Origin: Paenibacillus oralis
Lineage (GTDB): Bacteria; Bacillota; Bacilli; Paenibacillales; Paenibacillaceae
Length of the DNA: 64,000 nucleotides
Direction: 5' to 3'
Assembly: GCF_003863965.1 (NCBI RefSeq)
Contig: NZ_RRCN01000001.1
Location: 124,001 to 188,000, forward strand
The notes below the pieces were generated by a model. That model had not been told where the DNA came from, made no database searches, and saw only the letters and a list, made by a program, of their open reading frames with translations. Position numbers and translations under genes: made by a program. Below are positions 16,422 to 25,564 of this stretch, in pieces; position 1 is the stretch's first letter, and each line of letters starts with the position of its first letter.

Positions 16422-17246
16422 TTGGCGGTAACATGGATGAAATGGATGACGGAATTGTCCTCCCGCAAATCGGTTTGCAGGCTGATGGGAAAGTTCTCCC
16501 ATTCGAAAATCAGCCGGCTGATGATCCCTTTGTTCGCAAAATCGTACGGAATTCCACTGCATGAAGCGGAAAAAGAACTGCGGAAATACCGGACGCTCAA
16601 CGAATTTTTCACCCGTAAATTAAAACCGGGCATGCGTCCAGTTCATGCGCAGCCGGGCGGCCTGATCAGTCCCGTGGACGCGCTCATTACGTTTATGGGG
16701 GAAATCCGCTCCGGCACGATTCTGAACGTGAAAGGCCAGGATTATTCCGTTGAGGAACTGCTGAACCGTTCCCCGCGCATCGAATCGTATAAGCATGGCT
16801 ACGCTTTTGTGCTATATTTGAGTCCGACCGATTATCATCGCATCCATGCCCCCGTGACCGGCAAAAAGCTGGAAAGCGAGCACATCAAAGGCCGGGTATA
16901 TCCGGTTAACGACTTCGGCATGCGCCATATGAAACAGGTGTTATGCCGGAACGAGCGGCTGATTACGTATATTTCCCATGAGTATGGAGAGGTGGCGCTC
17001 GTCAAAGTCGGCGCGATGAACGTCAGCAGCATTAAATATACCAACGAGCAGGCACGCAGTTGGAGCCAGGGTGACGATCTCGCCTATTTCGAGTTCGGCT
17101 CCACCGTGGTGCTGCTGACCCAAAACGGCACATTTGCCCCGCTGCCGGGGCTTGCACCGGGACGGAAGATCCGGATGGGCGAGCCGCTCGGAAGCTTTGC
17201 AGCCGCGGGCGCCAAGGTGAAGACGCCTCCCAAGGACGCGGATTAA
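16422..17246 (+). CDS. psd: Phosphatidylserine decarboxylase
   Basis: 274 residues from TTG 16422 (AGGAGG, 8-nt spacing). It converts phosphatidylserine to phosphatidylethanolamine at the membrane. The family's autocatalytic site appears as FEFGSTVVLL near residues 225-234, where cleavage between Gly and Ser yields the pyruvoyl group. SPVDALITFMGEI and YLSPTDYHRIHAPV are other conserved Psd motifs (active-site Asp and His). Its stop codon overlaps the stop of the convergent hydrolase gene, so no terminator is possible between them. Phosphatidylserine synthase (pssA), its usual partner, is not in the window. Confidence 0.93.
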   Translation: MAVTWMKWMTELSSRKSVCRLMGKFSHSKISRLMIPLFAKSYGIPLHEAEKELRKYRTLNEFFTRKLKPGMRPVHAQPGGLISPVDALITFMGEIRSGTILNVKGQDYSVEELLNRSPRIESYKHGYAFVLYLSPTDYHRIHAPVTGKKLESEHIKGRVYPVNDFGMRHMKQVLCRNERLITYISHEYGEVALVKVGAMNVSSIKYTNEQARSWSQGDDLAYFEFGSTVVLLTQNGTFAPLPGLAPGRKIRMGEPLGSFAAAGAKVKTPPKDAD

Positions 17247-18790
17247 TGCTGCAGGCGGGGGACGGAGCCAGCGGTTGCGAAACCGTTCATTTTTTTATGC
17301 GACATCAGGCTGCATACAAAGAGGATGATTTTGACCAAGCCGATGCATAGCCACAGAACGCACAGGATAAAGGCGAGATGTCCAATGCCGGGCAGAAACG
17401 AGAAAACCATGCCCCAAGGAGTCACATAATTCCCCAATAAGATTAATATTCCGGCAGGGACAATGAGGTTAAAGACAAGCAGCCATGCCACAAAAACGGT
17501 GATTCTGAGCGGGGTGTGCTTGAATTTTCTATTCCATCTGAACAAATTGTAAATCGCCCATCCTGTCAGCACAACTAACGCCGCACAAATCAAATCGATG
17601 ATCACGTTGGTTCTGGTCAGGTTGCCGCCCCCATCCTGACGTGGCTCCTGGCCGTGCATAATCTCAAGAATTCCGTACGCGATCTGATTGAATTTATATC
17701 CGCGAACCAGATAATCATGCGCGTTGATCAGCACCACGATTCCCGTATCCCCGTTCAATAGCATATCGGAGTGAAAACTCTCGATATCCCCTGCATGTTG
17801 AATGTTGTCGCCGATAACCTCCCATCCCATGCCGTAATATCCGTTAATCGACGAGTCTTCGGCGAAGGGCTCATGCATCTGCGAAATACTGGCGGGAGAC
17901 GCCACCATGATATCTTTAAATTTCCCCTCGTTCAGCTGCGCGATCAGATAATTTGCCATATCCTCCGCCGATGAAATTAAGTAGGCGGAGGCAAGCATCG
18001 CCGGATTGTCGGGCTGCTTCATGGGAGTCATGTAGCCGAAAATAGGTTGGTATCCTGTGGCTAATCCTTTCTGCTTGGCTTCCAGCGTTGAAGTGAAGCT
18101 ATTTTTCATTTCCAAAGGGGTGAAAATATGTTTTTGAATGTACTCCGAATAGGGCTCGTTGGTGACAGCTTCAATAATTCCGCCAAGTATATCGAAATTT
18201 AAATTGGAATATTGATATTTAGCGCCCACGGGCTCGGTTAGCGGAGTCTTTTTCTGGTTATCAAGCAGTTCATCGATCGACGCGAAATGGTTCGAGAAGG
18301 CAATCCGGCCATGATAAGTGGAAAATCCGCTGACCTGAGTCAAAAGGTTTTTAACCGTAATCTGCCCAGGTGCTTCCGGGTCGGCTAATTCGAATTGCGG
18401 CAAATAGCGCCGCACCGGCGCATCCAGATCAATTTTCCCCTGTTCAACCAGCTGCATCGTAGCCAAAGCCGTAAAGGATTTGGTGCTCGAACCTATAATA
18501 AAGGGGGTTTGCGGTGTGATCGGCTGCTGATCGGAACCCGAGATTCCATAGCCTTTTAAATATACAACCTGATCTCCCCTGATAATTCCTACTGCAGCAC
18601 CCGGAATTTGGAGCTTGTCCAGCATGGATTGTACATAGGCATCGATTTTTGCCGTATCGTCAGCGCTTTGCACTGGGCCCGCATAGGCCGTGCGGGCCTG
18701 CGGAGGTGTAATAACACTTCCCGCGAACATGACGATCGCCACCATCATGATCATAAAGGCTTTGAATTTATGGCTTGTTTTTGGATTCAC
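17243..18790 (-). CDS. Membrane-anchored beta-lactamase-like serine hydrolase
   Basis: 515 residues from GTG 18790 (AAGGAGAT, 7 nt). Signal peptide 1-38, then a class-C beta-lactamase/penicillin-binding-like domain: GSSTKSFTA (SxxK nucleophile), YSNLNFD (YxN) and HAGDIESF (the HxG third motif). The last about 120 residues form three or four membrane helices. The family hydrolyses or cleaves D-amino-acid peptides or esters outside the cell. It is the third gene of an operon with an ABC permease and ATPase (44-nt gap). Linked hydrolase-transporter sets often act in peptide antibiotic handling, which is inference here. Confidence 0.87.
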   Translation of the reverse strand: MNPKTSHKFKAFMIMMVAIVMFAGSVITPPQARTAYAGPVQSADDTAKIDAYVQSMLDKLQIPGAAVGIIRGDQVVYLKGYGISGSDQQPITPQTPFIIGSSTKSFTALATMQLVEQGKIDLDAPVRRYLPQFELADPEAPGQITVKNLLTQVSGFSTYHGRIAFSNHFASIDELLDNQKKTPLTEPVGAKYQYSNLNFDILGGIIEAVTNEPYSEYIQKHIFTPLEMKNSFTSTLEAKQKGLATGYQPIFGYMTPMKQPDNPAMLASAYLISSAEDMANYLIAQLNEGKFKDIMVASPASISQMHEPFAEDSSINGYYGMGWEVIGDNIQHAGDIESFHSDMLLNGDTGIVVLINAHDYLVRGYKFNQIAYGILEIMHGQEPRQDGGGNLTRTNVIIDLICAALVVLTGWAIYNLFRWNRKFKHTPLRITVFVAWLLVFNLIVPAGILILLGNYVTPWGMVFSFLPGIGHLAFILCVLWLCIGLVKIILFVCSLMSHKKMNGFATAGSVPRLQH

Positions 18791-18834
18791 TCTACTTATC
18801 TCCTTGCCTAAAGTTTCAGTCTCTAAATCCTATC

Positions 18835-20397
18835 TCATACTCCAGCACCTACTTTTCTAATATCAGTAAACATGCCAAGCAGCAGCAGTACTCCGGTAAG
18901 TCCCGCATATAACAGCGGAAATCCTTCCGTCAGCCCCAAAAAGTCGAACATCCAAAGCTGATTAAACGGACCAACATACATCCAGATGATGAAGAGAGCT
19001 TCGAATAACTTGCGTGTGCCGCTTAACCTCCCCAGGACCAGCGCCAGTGTGGGGATAAATACAATCCCCATTAGCCAATGAATAAGGTGGAGCCAATCCG
19101 ACTCCAGCGTAAAATGAATGATCACGCCTGACGAAACCAATAAAGAAAAAAACAACCCGGAGCACCAACTTGCCCAAAATTTTCGGATCGCCGGGCAACT
19201 GGAAGAAACCAATTCTTGCGTAAAGCAATATTTCTCCCGGCACCCCATTTGCGACCATATGGGCAAAGGAAGGAACAAGATGAGGGAGATCCATGGCGAT
19301 GGCGCTTGCCCGCCCGGAAGCGCAACCAGCCCCAGGACGATGGCGGCGGCAACCGTAAAATGCCACCAAAGTGGCATTCCCGAGAGCATCATTTTGCATT
19401 CTCCGCGAATGAGCCAAAATAGTTGGATACGCTTGCTGACCGTCACAGGCGACAATGAAGGAACCGAGGTGCCGGGAACGGACAGCCGCTCTGCTGGTAT
19501 GGCCGGATAACCGGTTGTGCCGGTTTTTGCGATCATACGGGAGCGCTCATCCCTGAAGCGATTGAAAATCAATGAGGCAACGAGGACAAGTATGGCGGCC
19601 GCCCCGATCCAGACCAGTCTCGTCAAAATAAAATCCCCGGACCAGCCAATCCCCTCCCAAACAAAGGTGGATGGAGCTTCCGCCATAGGGTAATAGCCAA
19701 GGCTGCCGCTCTCCAAGCTGATGTCAGGATAAACCGCCCTTGCCCCCCGAACCATTTCCGACAGCACCATGCCGATCCCAAACAGGTCATACCGGTTGTC
19801 CTTAACCGCAGTCGAAACCGACAATAAAGCGATGGTAAGCACAAAGAACAGAACATTTCCAAAAACACCTTTCATCCCCGGAACAACATCGAATAACACG
19901 GTCAACGCGGCCAGGATCAGCAAATACGGTATGGTCAAAAACAAGATGGACCGGATATAATCCAAAATCACGATCTCCATGCTCTCGTGACGAATCAGTT
20001 GCATAACCATCAGGCAAACAACAAAAATAATTTCGAGAGTCAGCAAAACAAAAAAATTGGAGATGGCCTTGCCGATTATATAACGGAGCTTGCCGACCGG
20101 GGACGCCGCAATCATGGGGCCGACTTTCAGGCGCTCATCCTCCGATATTTGGCTGCGCAGCAGGTAGAACCCCGGCAGCCACAGCAAGATCGTCGAAAGC
20201 ACAGCGCTCAGCGCGCCAAGCCATGCCGAATTATAAAGCCCTCTTATTCCTTCCAAATAAAAGATCTCGTAGCCGTCCGTCGCCGCTGGAACGCAAAGAA
20301 ACCCCAGAAATATACTAAAGAAGGCAATCAACAAAAAATGATAATTTTTCAATTGCCGGATTAAATTGAATTTGACATCGTAAAAGAGATGGGTCAT
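18835..20397 (-). CDS. ABC transporter permease, 12-helix type
   Basis: 520 residues. About twelve hydrophobic segments fall in two halves of six (from 20 and from 330), separated by a soluble region (about 285-325), so this is a duplicated ABC-2-like permease. ATG 20397 overlaps the ATPase stop (ATGA). Helix one begins right after an N-terminal amphipathic stretch (DVKFNLIRQLKNYHF). It pairs with the ATPase at 20394 and probably exports a substrate linked to the serine hydrolase. The substrate is unknown. Confidence 0.85.
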   Translation of the reverse strand: MTHLFYDVKFNLIRQLKNYHFLLIAFFSIFLGFLCVPAATDGYEIFYLEGIRGLYNSAWLGALSAVLSTILLWLPGFYLLRSQISEDERLKVGPMIAASPVGKLRYIIGKAISNFFVLLTLEIIFVVCLMVMQLIRHESMEIVILDYIRSILFLTIPYLLILAALTVLFDVVPGMKGVFGNVLFFVLTIALLSVSTAVKDNRYDLFGIGMVLSEMVRGARAVYPDISLESGSLGYYPMAEAPSTFVWEGIGWSGDFILTRLVWIGAAAILVLVASLIFNRFRDERSRMIAKTGTTGYPAIPAERLSVPGTSVPSLSPVTVSKRIQLFWLIRGECKMMLSGMPLWWHFTVAAAIVLGLVALPGGQAPSPWISLILFLPLPIWSQMGCREKYCFTQELVSSSCPAIRKFWASWCSGLFFSLLVSSGVIIHFTLESDWLHLIHWLMGIVFIPTLALVLGRLSGTRKLFEALFIIWMYVGPFNQLWMFDFLGLTEGFPLLYAGLTGVLLLLGMFTDIRKVGAGV

Positions 20398-21269
20398 CTT
20401 ACCGCCTCCAGCTTGGAAGTCGCATACAAATAGGCATCTTCCAACGTCGGGGCAACCGCGTTTGCACCGTGAACCGGCTGAATGTCGGACACGATCCGCA
20501 CATAAATCCCATCGCTGCGCTGGATCGAATTGCTAAGCTTGAATTTGCGTTGCAGTTCCTGCAGTTGAGGTCCGGGCACAATGCACTCCCATACTTTATG
20601 CTCCGCCTGTTGCAGCAATTGCTCCGGCTCAGCGTAAGCGGCCAGGCATCCTGAAGATAAAATGGCTATACGCGATGCTATCGACTCTATATCCGTCACA
20701 ATATGCGTAGACAAAATAATGATCCGATCGGGAGACAAGGCTGTGAGCAAATTGCGGAACTGTATTCGTTCTTCCGGGTCCAAGCCTACCGTGGGCTCAT
20801 CCACGATCAGCACCGCCGGGTCACTCAATAAAGCTTGCGCGATGCCTACCCGTTGCTTCATGCCTCCTGAAAAGCCGCCGATTGCCCGCCTCCGCACATC
20901 GGATAAATGAAGCACCTCCAGCAATTCGCGTATTCTTTTTTTGGCTGGCTTCATGGACAGGCTTTTCATCGCCGCCATATACTCCAGAAACTCCACCGGA
21001 TTCATATTCGGATAGATGCCAAAATCCTGCGGTAAGTACCCCAATGCCCGGCGCATTTCATTGGGCTGCCGGACAATGTTGATACCGTTATACAAAATAT
21101 TTCCTGCTGTAGGTGTCGAGATCGTGGCGAGCATTTTCAGCATTGTGGATTTCCCCGCCCCGTTGCGGCCAAGCAGTCCGGTAACCCCCGTCTGAAAAGT
21201 GAGCGTGATATTTTGCAACGCCTGCTTTGAGCCGTATTGTTTCGATACCTGTTCCAGTTTGAGGCTCAT
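20394..21269 (-). CDS. ABC transporter ATP-binding protein
   Basis: 291 residues from ATG 21269 (GGAGGGG, 9 nt). Walker A GLLGRNGAGKSTMLK (about 34-48), signature FSGGMKQRVGIAQ and Walker B VLIVDEPTVGLDPEER are all intact, followed by the D- and H-loops (LSTHIVTDIE). The C-terminal 80-residue extension is typical of the BcrA/CcmA-like export group. First gene of a three-gene operon with the permease and serine hydrolase. The upstream 170 nt hold its promoter. Confidence 0.92.
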   Translation of the reverse strand: MSLKLEQVSKQYGSKQALQNITLTFQTGVTGLLGRNGAGKSTMLKMLATISTPTAGNILYNGINIVRQPNEMRRALGYLPQDFGIYPNMNPVEFLEYMAAMKSLSMKPAKKRIRELLEVLHLSDVRRRAIGGFSGGMKQRVGIAQALLSDPAVLIVDEPTVGLDPEERIQFRNLLTALSPDRIIILSTHIVTDIESIASRIAILSSGCLAAYAEPEQLLQQAEHKVWECIVPGPQLQELQRKFKLSNSIQRSDGIYVRIVSDIQPVHGANAVAPTLEDAYLYATSKLEAVR

Positions 21270-21439
21270 TTGGTTATTCCCCTCCATCCAGTTATGTACC
21301 AATCGTTCGTCTTCATGTCTACTTTATCTAAGTGTGCTCACCGTTACACCATTCCTGAAACTGGTTATCCATTCAGACCAATGTCGGGGACGAACCCCGG
21401 CCTAAGATACGGTTTGCCTCCAGCATCCACCTTTGCCGC

Positions 21440-21661
21440 CTAATTGAGACGTTTGATCATCTGCCGGATTTTCTCGGTCCCGATAAAAACAACGGCAGCA
21501 ACGATCACAAATAATATCATATCGAGCGTGGTTTTAAATATGAACCCGGGTATGGATGTATTATTGAGTGGATGCCGAAAAAAAGCGAGTTGCCTATAGG
21601 TTAAATCGCTAACGATATGGGCCAGTAAAAATTGCAGGGCAAATTTCCAAAGCGATTTCAT
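21440..21661 (-). CDS. Small membrane protein of unknown function
   Basis: 73 residues with two predicted membrane helices (LWKFALQFLLAHIVS and TTLDMILFVIVAAVVFIG) and a basic C-terminus (KIRQMIKRLN). A possible site AAAGGA is about 13 nt upstream, a little far. No family is recognised. It is co-directional with the ABC operon 170 nt downstream and could be a membrane partner or an unrelated gene. Coding status is only moderately sure. Confidence 0.45.
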   Translation of the reverse strand: MKSLWKFALQFLLAHIVSDLTYRQLAFFRHPLNNTSIPGFIFKTTLDMILFVIVAAVVFIGTEKIRQMIKRLN

Positions 21662-21840
21662 ATGATCATTTCATTCCTTTTATGAATAAAGGTCACGGTC
21701 TCTCTATTTCTTTTATCAGCATACCTGATTATCCTTACATCCCCCTGTCGCCAACCTTAAATTAATCTTAAGAAGGTTCGCGGACGAGAGACCGGACAAG
21801 GCCTTTAAAGCGGATGGCGGCATTATCCGGCAAAAATAGC

Positions 21841-21882
21841 AAAAAACCCGGCATACCTTAAAAATCCTTAAGGCAACCGGGT
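21841..21882 (-). terminator. Intrinsic terminator after the AraC-family gene
   Basis: Leftward, CCCGGTTGCCTTAA pairs with TTAAGGTATGCCGGG, followed by TTTTTTG. It lies just beyond the stop at 21891. Confidence 0.85.
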
Positions 21883-21890
21883 CGCTTTCA

Positions 21891-22676
21891 TTATCTGATT
21901 TCCGACGGACTTTTGCCGGTATACTGCTTGAATTGGCGGCTGAAAAAGAAAATGTCCCGGTATCCGAGAGCGTCGGCCACCTCCGTGACGTTCATGCCGG
22001 CATGCAGCAGCAGGTGCTGGGCGCGGTCGATCCGCGATTTGATGATGTACGATTGAACGGACATCCCGATGATTTCCTTGAACTTGATCGAAAAATAACG
22101 CGGGGACAACCCGGCGCGCGCCGCCAGGTCCTGCACTTTGTGGGGCAAGCCCGGATGTTGGAGCACGTAGTTGGCGACCTCGTGGATCACCTCATGCAGC
22201 TGGTTGCTGACTTTTTTCTCCATCGGCACCTGGCGCTCCTCGCGCAGCAACTGAATGAGCAGCTGTTTAAGGATAAGCCGCGCCTCCTCTTCGGCGGCGT
22301 AAGCCTTCACCAGAAACAGGCGGACATAACGTGACAGCATGTATTCAAAATCGAGGGTATCTTCTAGCACGCGGTAAGGTCCCGGCACTTCGGTCACCGG
22401 TTCACTGACGTCGAAATGGATATACGTGAGGACAAGCGGACGCTGCGGATTATGCGTGGCGCTCGTATGATCCCCTTTCCGGAACAGGAAGCAGCTTCCT
22501 TTGCTGACGGGAATCGGCTGGTCGTTCAGGACAACCGTTCCTTCGCCGCTCCAAACGTAAAACAGGTCGTAATTATCCAGCGGTTTTTCCCGCTTGTGCC
22601 ATTTCCAACCGGGCTCGCATACGATTTTGGCAAAAGCCGGCTTCAATATAAACGAAGACGGTGAAACGTGAAGCAT
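21891..22676 (-). CDS. AraC family transcriptional regulator
   Basis: 261 residues from ATG 22676 (GGGAGGG, 6 nt). The N-terminal cupin sensor has YDLFYVWSGEGTVVLNDQPI, typical of sugar-sensing AraC members. The C-terminal about 100 residues carry two helix-turn-helix motifs (VQDLAARAGLSPRYFSIKFK and VTEVADALGYRDIFFFSRQF, ending TGKSPSEIR). In Paenibacillus such regulators usually sit beside sugar ABC transporters or glycosidases, but none is adjacent; the nearest genes are the MocR gene and the ABC operon. Monocistronic with its own terminator. Confidence 0.92.
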   Translation of the reverse strand: MLHVSPSSFILKPAFAKIVCEPGWKWHKREKPLDNYDLFYVWSGEGTVVLNDQPIPVSKGSCFLFRKGDHTSATHNPQRPLVLTYIHFDVSEPVTEVPGPYRVLEDTLDFEYMLSRYVRLFLVKAYAAEEEARLILKQLLIQLLREERQVPMEKKVSNQLHEVIHEVANYVLQHPGLPHKVQDLAARAGLSPRYFSIKFKEIIGMSVQSYIIKSRIDRAQHLLLHAGMNVTEVADALGYRDIFFFSRQFKQYTGKSPSEIR

Positions 22677-22734
22677 GTCCTTCCCTCCCGAAAAAAAATC
22701 CTTCAAAATGAATGTTTATTCTCTTATTATACCC

Positions 22735-24435
22735 TTAATTCCCGTTCACTTGAATATCTATCCACGCCGCTTTCATGCGGTTCACCCCTTCGAGCAGCGC
22801 TTCCTCGTCCAAATGGGCAAAACAAAAGCAAGCGGCCGGCTCACCCGGGGTCAACCGGTAGATGGCGGCGTCGCGGAACAACACGCCCCGCCGGGTCGCC
22901 GCGGCCTGAAAAGCGCGGTATTCCTCCGGCGACTTCCGCCAAAGCGCGTACATCAGCAGTCCGGCGTCGGCCGGCTGGAGCCGGAACAGGCCGCCCAGTT
23001 CGCTTTCCAGCCGGGTGCGGAACACTTCCTGCTTGGCGCCGTAATAACGCCGCATCCGGCGCAGATGACGGTCATAGCCGCCCGTTCGCATGAACCGGGC
23101 CAGCGCCCGCTGCTCCAGCCGCGCCGGGGGCGCCGGCTCGTAGAGCGCCTTGGCGCTCGCCAGCGCCCGCACCAGGCTGCGCGGGAGCACCGCATAGCCG
23201 ATCCGCAGGGCGGCGAACATCGTCTTGGAGAAGGAGCCGATGTAAATGACGCGCTCCTCCTGGTCCAGCGCCTTCAGCGGCTCCAGCGGGCGGCCGCCCC
23301 AGCGGAACTCGCTGTCATAGTCGTCCTCGACGATGACCGCGTTCCGCCGCGACGCCCATTTCAGCAGCTCGCGCCGCCGGGCGTGGGAGAGCACGGCGCC
23401 GGTCGGGAACTGCCGCCCCGGCGTCACGAACAGCAGCCGCGCGTCCCAATCGCGCGGCACGATGCCTTGGCCGTCCAGCTGCGCCGGGACGGCCACGCCT
23501 CCGCAGGCGGCGACCGCCCGGGCGATCCCGTAGTAACACGGATCTTCCAGCACGGCCGGTTCGCCTTCCCCCAGCAGCAGCTGGGTCAGCAGCGTTATCG
23601 CCTGCATCGAGCCGTTGAACAGGCAGATTTGCTCCGCATCTGCCGAAATGCCCCGGCTGCGCCGCAAATGCGCGGCGATCGCCTGGCGCAGCTCCAGCTC
23701 GCCGAGCGGGTCCGCGCCAGAGCGGCCGGGATCAGCGCTCTCCCAGGCCGTGCCGCCTATATCAGCGCGCTCCGCGTCCCCACGCCCTGTGTCAGCGCGG
23801 CTCCCGCCAGCTCCGGCCAAGCCGGCTGCGCCCGTACCGCTTACGCTCGTACCGCTTACGCTCGTACCGCTCACGCCCGCAACGCGGCCGCCGGATCTGC
23901 CGCGCGCCGCCCAGGCGAGTGCGCTTTTCCACTCGGCGGCCGGAAACCCCGCTGCCCACGGTCCGCTGTCGCGGTAAGAGATCACGCCGTCCGGCTCCGG
24001 CGAAGCCAAGGCCACGGCCGCCCCAGCCGGCAACCAGCCGCCGCCCCCCGCTTCCCCGCCTGCAGGCCCGGCGCCTTTTTGCTCCCCGGTCCTGTTCATC
24101 ACCGACAGCACCCGCCGTCCCCATGGCGACAAAACGACCTGGGCCATGCGGTTCGAAGTCTCCTGGCGGGATGCGACCATCCCGGTGACGAACGTCCCGC
24201 CGCCTACGATCGTGCGGACGTAGCCTTCCGCGTGCAGCATATCGTAAGCCTGGGAGACGCTCCCCCGCGACAGGCCGTACATCGCCGCCAGCTCGCGGGT
24301 GGCCGGCAGCCGCGTTCCTTCCGCAAGCGTCCCGTTATGAATAGCGTCACGGAGCGCATGGTACAAGGCTAAATATTTATAGCGGTATTTATCGCTGAAC
24401 GACTGCAAAGCTATCGTAAAATCAGGCATCTCCAT
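22735..24435 (-). CDS. MocR/PdxR family regulator (GntR HTH plus aminotransferase domain)
   Basis: 566 residues from ATG 24435. The N-terminal GntR winged helix (LPATRELAAMYGLSRGSVSQAYDMLHAEGYV, about 35-65) is joined by a linker to a fold-type-I aminotransferase domain with the PLP lysine in YIGSFSKTMFAALRIGY. MocR regulators sense PLP or a PLP adduct. The linker at about 185-235 is an unusually long Gly/Ala/Ser/Arg low-complexity stretch containing tandem SGTSV units (DNA repeat near 23840-23880), longer than in typical PdxR. Divergent from the PNPOx-like gene, a typical target arrangement. Confidence 0.9.
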   Translation of the reverse strand: MEMPDFTIALQSFSDKYRYKYLALYHALRDAIHNGTLAEGTRLPATRELAAMYGLSRGSVSQAYDMLHAEGYVRTIVGGGTFVTGMVASRQETSNRMAQVVLSPWGRRVLSVMNRTGEQKGAGPAGGEAGGGGWLPAGAAVALASPEPDGVISYRDSGPWAAGFPAAEWKSALAWAARGRSGGRVAGVSGTSVSGTSVSGTGAAGLAGAGGSRADTGRGDAERADIGGTAWESADPGRSGADPLGELELRQAIAAHLRRSRGISADAEQICLFNGSMQAITLLTQLLLGEGEPAVLEDPCYYGIARAVAACGGVAVPAQLDGQGIVPRDWDARLLFVTPGRQFPTGAVLSHARRRELLKWASRRNAVIVEDDYDSEFRWGGRPLEPLKALDQEERVIYIGSFSKTMFAALRIGYAVLPRSLVRALASAKALYEPAPPARLEQRALARFMRTGGYDRHLRRMRRYYGAKQEVFRTRLESELGGLFRLQPADAGLLMYALWRKSPEEYRAFQAAATRRGVLFRDAAIYRLTPGEPAACFCFAHLDEEALLEGVNRMKAAWIDIQVNGN

Positions 24436-24469
24436 AGTCTCCTCCCGGTCGCTTAACACTCGCCAATCC

Positions 24470-24652
24470 TAACGGACACCAGCGCCGCTATTTCGATGAA
24501 ATCAACAGTTTTCAAAATGTAACGGACACCACAGACCTTATTCGGCATTTCTGTGCACATATCCGGCCTTTTTCGAGCAAATAGCGACTCTCCTGTCCGT
24601 TAGAAATGAAAACGGCGTCTTTTCTGGCAAATAAGGGCGCTCATGTCCGTTA
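24470..24652. repeat. F-F-R-R intergenic element, class 1, copy D (divergent)
   Basis: Forward units start at 24470 (TAACGGACACCAGCGCC) and 24520; reverse units end at 24602 and 24652. Steps of 50 bp and total of 183 bp are the same as in A, B and C, although the sequence between units is unrelated. This shows the geometry is conserved rather than copied recently. Confidence 0.85.
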
Positions 24653-24716
24653 GCCACCGCCTACATGCGGTCGAAGCTGACGACACCAACGGTTGCCATA
24701 ATTCCTTCAGGTGCAG

Positions 24717-24785
24717 TCCACTAGTTCCCTTACTTTTAAATTGGACTAATAATTTTAATGTAAATTGGTTCTTTTTTAATGTCAA
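24717..24785 (+). promoter_or_regulatory. Candidate MocR operator/promoter region
   Basis: AGTCCA (24715-24720) and TGGACT (24742-24747) form an inverted repeat, and TAAATTGG occurs twice as a direct repeat (24737 and 24759). It lies between the MocR gene and the PNPOx-like gene in unusually AT-rich DNA. Direct repeats are typical of MocR sites (family knowledge); assignment is inference. Confidence 0.4.
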
Positions 24786-24832
24786 TTTACGGCGTATGCT
24801 AAATGTCAAAACGAGCAGGGAGCGAACCACAT

Positions 24833-25453
24833 ATGCGCAGAAAAGAATTTGCAATGCAGGATGAAGCGGAAATCCAAGAGTTTTTGCGGGAGATGAGCTA
24901 CGGCTTTCTCGGCACCGTCGGCGAAGACGGCTGGAGCCGGGTGACTCCGCTGAATTTTGTATACGACGGACGTTTCTTTTATTTTCACGGCAGTCTGGCC
25001 GGGGAAAAAATGAAGCAGCTTGCCCGCGATCCCCGGGTCAGCTTCACCGTGGCGAAGGAGTATGCGATTATTCCGTCCTATTTTACCGACCCGCTGCTGG
25101 CTTGTCCGGCTTCCGCCTTTTTCAAAAGCGTAATGGTCCGAGGAAGGGTGGAAAAGGTTGAAGACGCCCAGGAAAAGGCGGATGCGTTCACTTTGTTTAT
25201 GGAAAAGCTCCAGCCCGAAGGGGGCTACAACCCGATCGATCCGGCCGACCCCAAATATGCGGGGCAGCTCAAGGCGGTGGCGCTATGCCGGATCGTCCCG
25301 GAGACGATGACCGCCAAATTCAAGTTCGGGCAAAACCAAAGCGAAGCGAAGTTTGACGCCGTGGTCGAAGGGCTGCGGCAGCGGGGCGGCGAGCTGGACG
25401 CGGAAACGATCCGCCATATGGAAAAATACTGTCCGTTTCACCGCGAAAATTAG
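24833..25453 (+). CDS. Pyridoxamine 5'-phosphate oxidase-like FMN-binding protein
   Basis: 206 residues from ATG 24833 (AGGGAG upstream). A PNPOx-like split-barrel domain spans residues 5-150: FLREMSYGFLGTVGEDGWSR and GEKMKQLARDPRVSFTV resemble NimA/PNPOx-like flavoproteins. It probably binds FMN and reduces or oxidises a small substrate; true PNPOx activity is not shown by the sequence. C-terminal cysteine in KYCPFHREN. Divergent from a MocR regulator and followed by a PLP aminotransferase, so a vitamin-B6-linked regulon is plausible. Confidence 0.85.
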   Translation: MRRKEFAMQDEAEIQEFLREMSYGFLGTVGEDGWSRVTPLNFVYDGRFFYFHGSLAGEKMKQLARDPRVSFTVAKEYAIIPSYFTDPLLACPASAFFKSVMVRGRVEKVEDAQEKADAFTLFMEKLQPEGGYNPIDPADPKYAGQLKAVALCRIVPETMTAKFKFGQNQSEAKFDAVVEGLRQRGGELDAETIRHMEKYCPFHREN

Positions 25454-25475
25454 ACCGGTTCGGCGGTTTTAGCTC

Positions 25476-25504
25476 GTGACTCGATCTGATCGAAATGATA
25501 TAAT
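25476..25504 (+). promoter_or_regulatory. Sigma-A promoter of the aminotransferase gene
   Basis: GTGACT (25476-25481), 17-nt spacer, TATAAT (25499-25504). It lies 60 nt upstream of the start at 25565. Confidence 0.65.
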
Positions 25505-25564
25505 GTTAGGCAGTTTAAGACGGTACTGCCCTAAATTATCAAACGGATCGGAAGGATGAATGTG

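Noticed and set aside
22675..24372. 565-codon open frame on the plus strand over the MocR gene
   Set aside because: It is the antisense of a clear MocR gene with high GC; its product is low complexity with no ribosome site or recognised domain.
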